A stretch of DNA of 64,000 nucleotides from Anaerotignum lactatifermentans DSM 14214. GTDB taxonomy: Bacteria > Bacillota > Clostridia > Lachnospirales > Anaerotignaceae. Below the pieces are notes generated by a model, which saw nothing but the letters and a program-made list of their open reading frames with translations, searched no databases and was not told where the DNA came from. Where the stretch lies: positions 1-64,000 of the forward strand of contig NZ_FRAH01000003.1 of NCBI RefSeq assembly GCF_900142265.1, read 5' to 3'. Positions 1-8,130 of the stretch are shown here, piece by piece. Position 1 is the first letter of the stretch, and every line of letters begins with the position of its first letter. The position numbers and the translations under genes were made by a program.

Positions 1-198
1 AACTAACATGTGTATATGATTTGAACAACACTCCGCCTCTACAATATTTACACCTTTCCTTTCACATAATTCTCTTAATATCCTCCCAATATCTGCTTTT
101 AACTTTTTATAAATCACCTGTCTGCGATATTTAGGTGCAAAAACAATATGATATTTGCATCTCCATTTGGAATGTGATAAACTTCTTATGTCATTCAT
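1..198 (-). CDS. tnpA: IS200/IS605-family transposase TnpA, N-terminal part (runs off the window)
   Basis: This is the 5' part of a small Y1 transposase that cuts and joins single-stranded IS ends. The visible 66 residues begin MNDIRSLSHSKW and contain CKYHIVFAPKYRR, typical of IS200 TnpA. They end with the HUH metal-binding motif as HIH in SNHIHML. The catalytic tyrosine would lie beyond the left edge. The ATG at 198 follows a strong GCAGGAGG ribosome site at 207-214. No accessory TnpB is visible. The copy may be intact or broken outside the window. Confidence 0.85.
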   Translation of the reverse strand, partial: MNDIRSLSHSKWRCKYHIVFAPKYRRQVIYKKLKADIGRILRELCERKGVNIVEAECCSNHIHMLV

Positions 199-203
199 TG
201 ACA

Positions 204-263
204 AAACCTCCTGCTTCTATAATTTTGGTTGCCAGACCATTTTCATTATAACGCAGGAGGTTT
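204..263 (-). promoter_or_regulatory. Inverted repeat that can mask the tnpA ribosome binding site
   Basis: The segment at 204-214, which holds the tnpA Shine-Dalgarno sequence, is perfectly complementary over 11 bases to 253-263. In the tnpA mRNA the two would pair and hide the ribosome site. IS200 elements are known to repress tnpA translation this way. The repeat is seen directly; its function is inferred from the family. Confidence 0.6.
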
Positions 264-291
264 CTTTCTTATACTAAAGTATTTTTACCTA

Positions 292-310
292 CCCCCAGTT
301 GAACTGGGGG
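292..310. repeat. IS200-type end hairpin
   Basis: A palindrome with arms CCCCCAGTT and AACTGGGGG follows a T-rich tract in front of tnpA. Hairpins near the ends are what TnpA recognises in IS200/IS605 elements, and in IS200 one also blocks read-through transcription. The exact IS border is not determinable from one end. Confidence 0.55.
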
Positions 311-342
311 TTTTGTCATACCTGTTCGGCGTACAATAAAAA

Positions 343-368
343 CAGAGCCTGTGTTTCCACAAACTCTG
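343..368 (-). terminator. Rho-independent terminator of the rlmH unit
   Basis: On the minus strand CAGAG and CTCTG arms, extended by TGTG/CACA pairs, enclose a GAAA loop and are followed by TTTTTA. It lies about 55 bases after the rlmH stop. Confidence 0.6.
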
Positions 369-387
369 CTCCGTTCTTTTCGCCCCT

Positions 388-420
388 CGTCAAAGGCTTG
401 AATGAAATGAGCCTTTGACG
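388..420. repeat. Perfect 11-bp inverted repeat after rlmH
   Basis: CGTCAAAGGCT at 388-398 and its reverse complement at 410-420 form a strong hairpin that begins right after the rlmH stop codon. It lacks a T-run on the minus strand, so it may protect the 3' end or act with the terminator just beyond. Confidence 0.5.
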
Positions 421-423
421 AAA

Positions 424-903
424 TTATTTATGATAAGGTTCTTTCCGGTTAATCCGCTCTGCCCGATAAATCTGTTCCAGCAAAATCACCCGCATCATCT
501 GATGGGGAAATGTCATAGCAGAAAAACTCAAAGCAAAGTCTGCCCGTTTCATGACCTCTTTAGACAATCCCAGAGAACCGCCGATAACAAAAGCCATATG
601 GCTGACACCGCCAACGGCTTTCTTTGCCATAAAGTCTGCCAGACCTTCAGAAGTCAATCCTTTTCCCTCAATGGCAAGGGCTACCACAAAAGCGTCGTCC
701 TTGATGGCTTTCAGAATGCGCTCCCCTTCTTTTTTCTTCACTTCTTCTTCCTGTGCCGGACTCATGGTTTCCGGCGCTTTCTCGTCGGGCAGTTCCACGA
801 TTTCCAGTTTATGATACCGGCTCAAACGCTTGCTGTATTCCGCGATGGCGTCCTGCCAGTATTTTTCTTTCAGCTTGCCCACGCAAACAATGGTAATCCG
901 CAT
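424..903 (-). CDS. rlmH: 23S rRNA (pseudouridine1915-N3)-methyltransferase RlmH
   Basis: RlmH is a SPOUT-fold enzyme that uses SAM to methylate pseudouridine 1915 in helix 69 of 23S rRNA on assembled ribosomes. The 159-residue product has the usual family length. It shows the N-terminal [16 protein letters not shown] signature, the SAM-binding FVIGGSLGL loop near residues 106-113, and the conserved C-terminal YHK. A GGAGGGAG ribosome site lies just before the ATG. The metallohydrolase gene ends 13 bases upstream, so the two are probably co-transcribed, as often seen near yycJ in Firmicutes. Confidence 0.97.
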   Translation of the reverse strand: MRITIVCVGKLKEKYWQDAIAEYSKRLSRYHKLEIVELPDEKAPETMSPAQEEEVKKKEGERILKAIKDDAFVVALAIEGKGLTSEGLADFMAKKAVGGVSHMAFVIGGSLGLSKEVMKRADFALSFSAMTFPHQMMRVILLEQIYRAERINRKEPYHK

Positions 904-916
904 GGCTTCTCCCTCC

Positions 917-1705
917 TCAAATGGTGACTTTTGCCCCGTTGGAATTTCTGGCAGCCATATCCATTTTCAATGCGCCGCCCAGTTTGATGCGGTTTTGCTC
1001 CAGAATTTCCGCCACCGTTTCATAAGCAAGGTAGGGGCTGTTATTTTCTTCGCTCAAATGTCCCAGAAAAATATGTTTCATTTTGCCGCTCATGATTTCT
1101 GCGAGAAGTGCGCCTGCGGTACGGTTGGACAGATGCCCTCTTTCCCCCAGAATACGCTGTTTCAGATTCCAGGGATACCGCCCTTTTTTCACCATTTCCT
1201 CATCATGGTTGGATTCCAGAAGCAAAATATCGCTGTCGGTAATATTCTCCCGAATGGTATCTGTCACATGTCCAATGTCTGTAGCCACAGTGATTTTCTT
1301 TTCTCCCGCAAAAACGCTGTAGCCCACTGGTGCTGCCGCGTCATGGGGAATGGCAAAGGGTTTCACACACAGGTCATTGATGACGCAAGGCTCCCCTTCG
1401 TATACAAAACGCTTATTGCGTGGGGCAATCTTGCCCAGACTGCCTTCCATGGCGTCCCACGTTTCCATAGTTGCATAGATAGGCACGTCAAACTTTCTAG
1501 AAAATACCCCTGCTCCCTTCACATGGTCGATATGCTCATGAGTGATGAACAGAGCATCAATCTGGTCACCGGTAAGGGACAGTTTTTCCAATCCTTCCAG
1601 TATCCGTTTGCCGCTGACGCCTGCATCAATGAGAATTTTCGTATGTTCTGTGCCCATAAAGATGCTGTTGCCGCTGCTGCCGCTGGCAATGGTACAAAAA
1701 TCCAA
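917..1705 (-). CDS. MBL-fold metallohydrolase, YycJ/WalJ family
   Basis: A beta-lactamase-fold phosphodiesterase/nuclease of the YycJ/WalJ group, linked in other Firmicutes to cell-wall and DNA-repair coordination. The metal-binding HEHIDH motif is at residues 56-61. I chose a TTG start because AAAGGAGG lies eight bases before it, giving the family N-terminus (M)[13 protein letters not shown]. An ATG ten codons upstream (position 1735) has no ribosome site and would run through the Shine-Dalgarno sequence. The product is 262 residues. It precedes rlmH in a probable two-gene unit. Confidence 0.9.
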   Translation of the reverse strand: MDFCTIASGSSGNSIFMGTEHTKILIDAGVSGKRILEGLEKLSLTGDQIDALFITHEHIDHVKGAGVFSRKFDVPIYATMETWDAMEGSLGKIAPRNKRFVYEGEPCVINDLCVKPFAIPHDAAAPVGYSVFAGEKKITVATDIGHVTDTIRENITDSDILLLESNHDEEMVKKGRYPWNLKQRILGERGHLSNRTAGALLAEIMSGKMKHIFLGHLSEENNSPYLAYETVAEILEQNRIKLGGALKMDMAARNSNGAKVTI

Positions 1706-1792
1706 GGGATTCCCCTCCTTTCCAAAATATTCCATAAAAACAGCCGCAAAAGTTCCGCCTTCCGCTCCCTCTTACGGCTGTCAAAAAATTTC

Positions 1793-3061
1793 TTATGCTT
1801 TCACACGGGTGATATTTGCGCCCAGTGCATTGAATTTATGTTCGACTTCTTCATAACCTCTGTCGATGTACTTCACGCCGTCAATGACGCTTTCGCCTTC
1901 TGCTGCCAGTGCTGCCAGAATCATGGCTGCCCCTGCACGCAAGTCTGTGGCTGTCACATTTGCCCCATGGAAACGGGGAATGCCGTCAATGCGGGCAACT
2001 CTGCCGTCGATCTGCACCTGTGCGCCCATCTTCCGCAGTTCGTCGATGTACTGATAACGGTTGTCCCATACGTTTTCTGTAATAACGCTCTGTCCCTGAC
2101 AAACACTCAGCAGTGCCGCAATCTGGGGCTGCAGGTCTGTGGGGAAACCGGGATAACTCATGGTCTTGACATTTGCGCAGTGCAAAGGTCTGTTTGCTGT
2201 GATACGGATGGAATCGTCATGTTCCTCAATGGTCACGTTCATTTCATCCAGCTTTGCTGTCAGAGAATCCATGTGCTTGGGAATGATGTTCTTCACCAGC
2301 ACATCGCCACCGGTAATGGCTGCTGCGATCATGTATGTTCCTGCCTCAATCTGGTCAGGAATAATGGTATACTGTGCGCCGTGGAGTTTTTCCACACCTT
2401 TGATACGGATCACATCTGTACCAGCGCCTTTGATATTGGCCCCCATCATGTTCAGATAGTTTGCGGTATCTACAACATGTGGTTCTTTTGCCGCGTTTTC
2501 AATGGTTGTCACGCCTTCTGCCATAGATGCAGCCAGCATGATATTGATGGTAGCGCCTACACTTACCTGGTCCATGTAAATGGATGTGCCCACCAGTCTG
2601 TCTGCGTAAGCACGAACCATGCCGTTGCCTTCTTCCACTGTTGCACCCAGGGCACGGAAGCCTTTCAGATGCAGGTCAATGGGTCTGACACCAAAGTTGC
2701 AGCCGCCGGGCAATGCAACTTCCGCTTTTTTGTATCTGGCAAGCATCGCTCCCAGGAAATAATAAGAAGCTCTGATCTTCTGTACTTCTTCAAAAGTGGC
2801 ACAATGGGCTGTTCCCTTATCACAGTCGATTTTCAATGTATGCCCATTATCCAAATAGGTGCATGTGCCACCCAGTTTTTCGATGGTGTGACAGAGATTG
2901 TTCACATCCTCAATGCGGGGCAGGTTTTCCAATACACTGACGCCCTCTGCCATGATAGCTGCGGGAATCACTGCAACAGCCGCGTTTTTGGCACCGCTGA
3001 TGTTGACTTCCCCTACAAGACGTTTACGTCCCTGTACAATCAATTTATCCATAAACAACAT
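1793..3061 (-). CDS. murA: UDP-N-acetylglucosamine 1-carboxyvinyltransferase MurA
   Basis: MurA transfers enolpyruvate from PEP to UDP-GlcNAc, the first committed step of peptidoglycan synthesis, in the cytosol. The 422 residues match the family length. Residues 22-27 read SGAKNA, the conserved substrate-binding lysine region. The catalytic cysteine is C121 in LPGGCNFGVRPIDLH, so the enzyme should be of the fosfomycin-sensitive Cys type. GGAAGG precedes the ATG at 3061 by only four bases; a second in-frame ATG at 3052 (MDKLIVQG) is also plausible. It has its own promoter. Confidence 0.96.
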   Translation of the reverse strand: MLFMDKLIVQGRKRLVGEVNISGAKNAAVAVIPAAIMAEGVSVLENLPRIEDVNNLCHTIEKLGGTCTYLDNGHTLKIDCDKGTAHCATFEEVQKIRASYYFLGAMLARYKKAEVALPGGCNFGVRPIDLHLKGFRALGATVEEGNGMVRAYADRLVGTSIYMDQVSVGATINIMLAASMAEGVTTIENAAKEPHVVDTANYLNMMGANIKGAGTDVIRIKGVEKLHGAQYTIIPDQIEAGTYMIAAAITGGDVLVKNIIPKHMDSLTAKLDEMNVTIEEHDDSIRITANRPLHCANVKTMSYPGFPTDLQPQIAALLSVCQGQSVITENVWDNRYQYIDELRKMGAQVQIDGRVARIDGIPRFHGANVTATDLRAGAAMILAALAAEGESVIDGVKYIDRGYEEVEHKFNALGANITRVKA

Positions 3062-3116
3062 TCATCCTTCCAAATCATTCGCCAAAGGACTTTCTAAATT
3101 TCGCCCTAACATTCAG

Positions 3117-3145
3117 ATTATATCACGAAACACCCCTACTGCAAA
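3117..3145 (-). promoter_or_regulatory. Probable sigma-A promoter of murA
   Basis: On the minus strand TTTGCA (3140-3145), a 17-base spacer and a perfect TATAAT (3117-3122) lie about 55 bases upstream of murA. The -35 is a weak match. Confidence 0.5.
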
Positions 3146-3187
3146 GCTTTTTTTGCTTTGTTTCGGGCTTTTGCGCCTTTAAAATCC

Positions 3188-3210
3188 TTTGTCCGCCCAA
3201 AAAGGACAAA
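3188..3210 (-). terminator. Terminator-like hairpin after the SDR gene
   Basis: On the minus strand TTTGTCC and GGACAAA arms lie immediately beyond the stop codon of the dehydrogenase gene, followed by GGATTTTAAA. The U-tract is short, so termination may be partial. Confidence 0.45.
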
Positions 3211-3211
3211 T

Positions 3212-3925
3212 TCATTCCACATAAATCATTCTCTTAGTCATGCCGCCGTCTACCACCAGATTGATGCCGTTGATAAAATCACTTTCTGCTGCTGCCAAAA
3301 ACAGACATGCCCGCAGAATGTCGGCAGGTTTCCCCACCCGTCCCGAAGGATGCTGTTTATGGTCTGCTTCCGTCAAAGCGTCATAATCTCCCGTTTCAAT
3401 CCAGCCGGGGCTGATGGCGTTCACTGTCACCGCCGTATCCGACAAAGATACGCAGAGGCTGTTGGTAAGAGAAACCACGCCGCCTTTGGATGCGCCGTAA
3501 GCCTCCCATCCCGCTTCGTTCTGATGCCATCTGGTAGATACGATGTTGATGATTCTGCCGTATTCCGCGCTTTCATTGGCACGAAGGAAATTTTGACAGC
3601 ACAAAAAAGTCCCCCGCAGGTTCGTATGAATCACGTTGTCGAATTCCGCTGCTGTCAATTCCCATGGGGATTTCTGCAAATGACTGATGGCGCCGCAGTT
3701 CACCAGCACATCAATGACGCCGTACTTCTGCCGCGCATGTTCAAAAAACTGTTTTATGTCTGTTTCCTGCCGTAAATCCATGGGCAGGTATACGATGTTT
3801 TCTCTTGTAAAATCTGCTGTTTCGGGCAAATCCGTGGCAATGACAAAATACCCTGCCGCCGCAAAGCCTTCCGCCAGCGCATGTCCGATGCCGCCTGTGG
3901 CTCCCGTAATAACTGCCTGCTTCAT
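3212..3925 (-). CDS. SDR-family NAD(P)-dependent oxidoreductase
   Basis: A classical short-chain dehydrogenase with a Rossmann fold; the substrate cannot be read from the sequence. The 237 residues show the cofactor loop TGATGGIG (7-14), the NCG element near residue 76, N102, and the catalytic set S130, Y143 and K147 (YGASK). The FabG-like C-terminus INLVVDGG is present. GAGGAGG eight bases before the ATG at 3925 decides the start; an upstream extension to 3979 has no ribosome site. It is probably monocistronic and reads toward murA. Confidence 0.9.
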   Translation of the reverse strand: MKQAVITGATGGIGHALAEGFAAAGYFVIATDLPETADFTRENIVYLPMDLRQETDIKQFFEHARQKYGVIDVLVNCGAISHLQKSPWELTAAEFDNVIHTNLRGTFLCCQNFLRANESAEYGRIINIVSTRWHQNEAGWEAYGASKGGVVSLTNSLCVSLSDTAVTVNAISPGWIETGDYDALTEADHKQHPSGRVGKPADILRACLFLAAAESDFINGINLVVDGGMTKRMIYVE

Positions 3926-4026
3926 GGGAACCCCCTCCTCTCTATTTGGTTTCATTATACAACAAAAGAAAGGCGGCAAAAAGGCAAAATTCTGCCAAAG
4001 TGTCTTGGCAAAAATTACACGACAAA

Positions 4027-4055
4027 AATGCCCGACTTTTCAGAAGCCGAGCATT
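4027..4055 (-). terminator. Terminator of the P-type ATPase gene
   Basis: On the minus strand AATGC and GCATT arms with inner CGGCTT/AAGTCG pairing are followed by TTTTTGTCG. It begins ten bases past the ATPase stop. Confidence 0.65.
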
Positions 4056-4064
4056 TGAAAAAAT

Positions 4065-6695
4065 TTATTTTTGTTTTGGATGCCAGATAGCTTTTTCCAG
4101 TTCCACCAGAGGCAAAGGTGCCAGTGCAAGGGCTGCTGTCAACAGCCACTGTTCCCCATTCAGGGGCACCACCTGGAAAACACCAGCCAGCGGCGGCATC
4201 ATAATCACAACGCACTGCAAGGTTGCCCCAACCACAAATGCCATAAGAAGCCACTTATTGGAACAGAAAGGCAGTTTCCCTAAAGAGCCTTCTCCCCGCA
4301 TATTGAAGGCATGCACCAACTGAGAAAGAGAAAGTACCGCAAAAGCCATGGTACGCCCTACGGCATAGCCATTCTCCTGATCGAAATACACATGCCCAAT
4401 GCCGAAAGCCAGCAACGCCAAAACGCCAATCATAACCCCTTCTAGCAGGATTCTGCCGCCAAGTCCATCCCCAAACAAACTGCCCGTATTTTTCCGCGGC
4501 GGGCGTTCCATGATGTTTTCCTCTGCTGGCTCCATGCCAAGGGCAATGGCAGGCAAGGAGTCCGTCACCAGATTCACCCACAAAAGCTGGATTGGCAAAA
4601 GAGGTGCTGCCCAGCCCAAGAGCATTGCCACAAAGATCGTCAAAATCTCCCCGATATTGCTGGAAAGGAGGAAATGGACAGCTTTGCGGATATTGTCGTA
4701 AATGCCACGTCCTTCCCGTACCGCTTCCACAATGGTGGCAAAGTTATCGTCTGTCAAAATCAGGTCTGACGCCCCTTTTGCCACTTCCGTGCCGCTTTTG
4801 CCCATAGCACAGCCGATGTCTGCCGTTTTCAGAGCCGGTGCATCGTTGACGCCGTCCCCTGTCATGGCAACTACATTTCCTCTTTTCTGAAATGCTTGCA
4901 CAATGCGAACTTTATGTTCCGGTGCCACTCTGGCAAATACCGTGCAGGTTTCCGCCGCCGTTTCCAGTTCTTTGTCGCTCATTTTGTCTAGTTCCGCCCC
5001 TGTGACAGCGCAGTCTCCTTTCTGGTAGATGCCCAATTCCCGACCGATGGCTTCTGCCGTCAGCACATGGTCCCCTGTAATCATGACAGGACGGATGCCT
5101 GCCTGTCTGCAAAGATGTACCGCCTCTTTCACTTCCGGTCTGGGCGGGTCTACCATACCTGCCATGCCCGCAAAAACCAGATTCCGCTCCAAGGCTTCTT
5201 CTGTCAAAGGTGGTTTTTCCGACCACTGGCGAAACGCCACTGCTACCACTCTAAGTGCCTGTGCCGCCATTTCCCCGTTAACCATCCGTGCCATGCTTTT
5301 TCGCCTATCGTCAAAGGGAACCTGTCCACTGCCCTCCATGCAGAAGGCACATTTTTCCAGTAAAATATCCGGCGCACCTTTTGTGACAGAAATCCAGCCA
5401 TCCTCTGTTTTGTGGAGGGTGGTCATGCGCTTTCTTGCCGAAGAAAAAGGAATTTCTCCCACCCTTGGCATGTCCCGCCGGAGGGCGGCAAAGTCGATAC
5501 CCGTGCTTTGTGCGTATTCCCCAAGGGCTTTTTCCGTCGGTTCTCCCTGCAAATTCCCATCTGACACATTGCAGTCATTGCAGAGGGCAAAAAGATTTGC
5601 AACCGTTTCACGCAAGTCCACATTCTTCGGTTCTCTATGGCTGTAATCTGTCCATGTGGTGACCTGCATACGATTTTGTGTTAATGTGCCTGTTTTGTCA
5701 GAACAAATGACTTGTGCACCGCCCAATGTTTCCACTGCCGACAGCCGCCGGACAATGGTATGTTTTTCCGACATACGGGATGTGCCCATAGCCAATACGA
5801 TGGTCACAATGGCAGGCAGCCCTTCGGGAATGGCTGCCACCGCCAGGCTCACTGCCGTCATAAACATGGAAAAAGGCGGTTTCTCCTGCAAAATCCCCAT
5901 GCAGAAAATGAGGGCGCAAATTGCCAATGCACCAATACCCAACTGTTTTCCTGTCTGTTCCAGTTTCTTCTGCAAAGGCGTCATGCTGTCAGATGTATGG
6001 GAAAGCATAGCGGCAATGCGCCCCATTTCCGTATCCATGCCCGTTGCTGTCACCAGCACTTTTCCTTTGCCATAAACCACATAACCTCCAGCGAGGACCA
6101 TATTCTTCCGGTCACCTGTTGCCGTTTCTTCAGGCAAGCCGCCTACTGATGTTTTTTCTACAGGCAGCGCTTCCCCTGTCAGGGCGCTTTCTTCTGTTTT
6201 CAGACTGCGGCTTTCCACCACACGTCCATCAGCACAAACAGCGTCCCCTGTTTCCAGCAGCAGCAAATCCCCCGGCACCACTTCCGCCGCCGGAATTTCC
6301 CGCACAATGCCGTCCCGAATGACACGGGCATGGGGTGCTGCCATTTTCTTCAGGGCTTCCAGTGCCTTTTCCGCTTTGCTTTCCTGAAAAAGCCCCAGTA
6401 CGGCGTTGAGCACCACGATGCCCAGAATCATCACCGCATCCAGCACATCATTTTCTCCGCTCAACCTAGAAATGACCACAGACACCACTGCCGCTCCCAG
6501 CAGCAGCAATATCATAAAGTCATCAAACTGTGCCAGGAACCGCCAGAACAGACTTTTTTTGCCGTCCGTTTCCGCCAGCTCATTCCGACCTTTTTGCGCC
6601 AGCCGCTCCGCCGCCATTTGGGAAGTCAATCCCTGTTTCTCGTCTGTTTCCAGACGACGTGCCGCTTCTTTCGTTTCCATTTGCCACCAATTCAT
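4065..6695 (-). CDS. Calcium-type cation-transporting P-type ATPase (P2 group)
   Basis: An inner-membrane pump that expels a cation, probably Ca2+, at the cost of ATP. The 876 residues have the N-terminal cation-ATPase segment, the actuator loop TGE (173-175), the ion-site helix VAAIPEGLPA (around 287-295), the phosphorylated D333 in CSDKTGTLTQ, and the hinge MTGDGVNDAPAL. PEGLP and the overall length match SERCA/PMR1-like bacterial pumps such as YloB, rather than heavy-metal pumps, which carry CPC-type motifs. GGGTGAGGA precedes the ATG. It diverges from ytaF and ends at its own terminator. Confidence 0.93.
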   Translation of the reverse strand: MNWWQMETKEAARRLETDEKQGLTSQMAAERLAQKGRNELAETDGKKSLFWRFLAQFDDFMILLLLGAAVVSVVISRLSGENDVLDAVMILGIVVLNAVLGLFQESKAEKALEALKKMAAPHARVIRDGIVREIPAAEVVPGDLLLLETGDAVCADGRVVESRSLKTEESALTGEALPVEKTSVGGLPEETATGDRKNMVLAGGYVVYGKGKVLVTATGMDTEMGRIAAMLSHTSDSMTPLQKKLEQTGKQLGIGALAICALIFCMGILQEKPPFSMFMTAVSLAVAAIPEGLPAIVTIVLAMGTSRMSEKHTIVRRLSAVETLGGAQVICSDKTGTLTQNRMQVTTWTDYSHREPKNVDLRETVANLFALCNDCNVSDGNLQGEPTEKALGEYAQSTGIDFAALRRDMPRVGEIPFSSARKRMTTLHKTEDGWISVTKGAPDILLEKCAFCMEGSGQVPFDDRRKSMARMVNGEMAAQALRVVAVAFRQWSEKPPLTEEALERNLVFAGMAGMVDPPRPEVKEAVHLCRQAGIRPVMITGDHVLTAEAIGRELGIYQKGDCAVTGAELDKMSDKELETAAETCTVFARVAPEHKVRIVQAFQKRGNVVAMTGDGVNDAPALKTADIGCAMGKSGTEVAKGASDLILTDDNFATIVEAVREGRGIYDNIRKAVHFLLSSNIGEILTIFVAMLLGWAAPLLPIQLLWVNLVTDSLPAIALGMEPAEENIMERPPRKNTGSLFGDGLGGRILLEGVMIGVLALLAFGIGHVYFDQENGYAVGRTMAFAVLSLSQLVHAFNMRGEGSLGKLPFCSNKWLLMAFVVGATLQCVVIMMPPLAGVFQVVPLNGEQWLLTAALALAPLPLVELEKAIWHPKQK

Positions 6696-6803
6696 ATCCT
6701 CACCCGTTTCTCTCGTTGTCTTTGGTTGTCCTGCTTTTCCATTCTATGCGCCTATGACCAAAAACATGACTGCGGCATATCATAGCCACAGGAGGTGTTT
6801 CCC

Positions 6804-7391
6804 ATGATTCTTTCCTTTCTGCTGGCACTTTCTCTCAGTCTGGACGCACTAGGCGCAGGTATGGCATGTGGACTGAGGCGAATTTCCCTGCCTGTTTTCT
6901 CCCGCATCGTTTTGGGGCTGGAAACGGCTGGGCTATTGTTTCTTTTTCTCAAAGCAGGTACCTTTCTGGCTGCCTGTCTGCCGCCCCACTGGGCAGAGCG
7001 AGGGGCAGCGTTATTTCTGGTGGGCTTTGGTCTATTTCTCTTGTTTCAAGGATGCCGCAAACAGACAGACAGCCCCTCTCCCCTGAAATTTCTGCGCAGC
7101 CCTTCCCAATGTGACACCGACGGTTCCGCAGTGCTGGAAGCAGGCGAAGCTTTGCTGTTAGGGCTGGTGCTTTCTGCAGATGCCTGCGGTGTTGGGCTTA
7201 GTGCCGCTGCGGCAGGTTTTTCCGTATATTGGCTGCCTTTTTTCGCTGCTCTTTTACAGACATTTTTCCTTTCCGTGGGCGCAGGGGCAGGAAAACGGCT
7301 TATGGAAGCGGCACCCATGGCGGAAAACCGCTATACCCTTTTGTCCGGCGGCATTTTCCTTGCCATGGGGCTGCTGCGGCTGTTCTGGTAG
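6804..7391 (+). CDS. ytaF: Sporulation membrane protein YtaF / MntP-like transporter
   Basis: A small six-helix membrane protein of the MntP-YtaF superfamily. The internal repeat is visible as LALSLSLDALGAGMACGLRR near the N-terminus and GLVLSADACGVGLSAAA in the second half. In the first the acidic residue sits in SLD, in the second in SAD. YtaF of spore-formers belongs here; MntP exports Mn2+, but a transport role for this protein is not established. The ATG at 6804 follows GGAGG by eight bases. A GTG at 6795 would sit inside the ribosome site. Confidence 0.8.
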   Translation: MILSFLLALSLSLDALGAGMACGLRRISLPVFSRIVLGLETAGLLFLFLKAGTFLAACLPPHWAERGAALFLVGFGLFLLFQGCRKQTDSPSPLKFLRSPSQCDTDGSAVLEAGEALLLGLVLSADACGVGLSAAAAGFSVYWLPFFAALLQTFFLSVGAGAGKRLMEAAPMAENRYTLLSGGIFLAMGLLRLFW

Positions 7392-7472
7392 TCAGACATT
7401 TGTTCTTTTCATTTTGGAAGAAATATGCTATGATGGAAAAAAGCGTAAGGACGGCAAACAGGAGGCGATGAC

Positions 7473-7727
7473 ATGTTCACATCTTTCAACAGCGTGGAAC
7501 TGATCACAGTTTCTTCACTGGAAGAACAGACCAAGCTGCGGAATCTGCTGACCCAAGGGGGCGTGGAACATATGGTGTCAGTGAAAGATCCCCATCAGAC
7601 CAGCGGTTTTTTTCCTGTGCCTGATCCCGAAACCATGATGACACAGCTCATGGCTTATACTTTTTATGTGCATAAAAAACAATTGCAGCAGGCAATTTCT
7701 CTGCTGGAACAGGAGGGGTTTGTATGA
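7473..7727 (+). CDS. Small DUF2007-like protein, first of a pair
   Basis: An 84-residue soluble protein of unknown function. It starts FNSVELITVSSLEEQTKLRNLL and ends with a YTFYVHKKQLQQAISLLEQ helix. This is the layout of DUF2007 'putative signal-transducing' proteins, a beta-strand and helix at each end, but the match is only by eye. Ribosome site AGGAGG precedes the ATG. Its stop codon overlaps the ATG of the next gene (ATGA), so the pair is translationally coupled. The products resemble each other in layout (FN start, E-QA/TK-RD/N helix). Confidence 0.7.
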   Translation: MFTSFNSVELITVSSLEEQTKLRNLLTQGGVEHMVSVKDPHQTSGFFPVPDPETMMTQLMAYTFYVHKKQLQQAISLLEQEGFV

Positions 7728-8002
7728 TTAACGTATTCAACAGAAAAGAAGTCTGCATCACTTACGACATGGCAGAACAGGCACGTGTAAGAGATATTTT
7801 GAAACAAAACAACATTGAGTATGATCTGGACACCAAGCGCATTGAATCTCCGTTGGGTGGACAAAGCCTCATCAGCTCATCCACTTCCCCTCTGGGCGCT
7901 CAGGTCAGTGTCAACAGCGACATGAGCAATCGCTGTCTGGAACACAAAGTATATGTCAAAAAATCTGATTACGAACTGGCAAAAAAACTCATTGAAAAGT
8001 AA
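7724..8002 (+). CDS. Small DUF2007-like protein, second of a pair
   Basis: A 92-residue protein with the same plan as its upstream neighbour: MINVFNRKEVCITYDMAEQARVRDIL at the start and VYVKKSDYELAKKLIEK at the end, with a serine-rich middle. It overlaps the upstream stop by four bases. The function is unknown. The two proteins may form a heterodimer, which is inference. A strong bidirectional terminator follows. Confidence 0.7.
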   Translation: MINVFNRKEVCITYDMAEQARVRDILKQNNIEYDLDTKRIESPLGGQSLISSSTSPLGAQVSVNSDMSNRCLEHKVYVKKSDYELAKKLIEK

Positions 8003-8010
8003 GCATATAA

Positions 8011-8042
8011 ATGCCGGATGTTCCTTTTGGAATATCCGGCAT
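8011..8042 (+). terminator. Terminator after the small-protein pair
   Basis: ATGCCGGATGTTCC and GGAATATCCGGCAT arms with a TTTT loop are followed by CTTTTAT. One mismatch interrupts the stem. Confidence 0.75.
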
Positions 8043-8061
8043 CTTTTATATATAACAGAAA

Positions 8062-8097
8062 AGCCGAAAATCTCTGCATCAACAGAAATTTTCGGCT
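8062..8097. terminator. Bidirectional terminator between convergent units
   Basis: Arms AGCCGAAAAT and ATTTTCGGCT are followed by CTCTTTTTTT on the plus strand and by TTTTCTG on the minus strand. It can stop the rightward small-protein unit and the leftward DUF1846 gene. Confidence 0.75.
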
Positions 8098-8130
8098 CTT
8101 TTTTTATTTTCTCAAACAGACTGTGACAGA

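Noticed and set aside
1706-1735. ATG start ten codons upstream for the metallohydrolase
   Set aside because: The strong AAAGGAGG lies inside this extension and points to the TTG at 1705.
830-3097. A 755-codon open frame on the plus strand
   Set aside because: It lies antisense to the metallohydrolase and murA genes, is rich in Cys/His as shadow frames are, and has no ribosome site or family motif.
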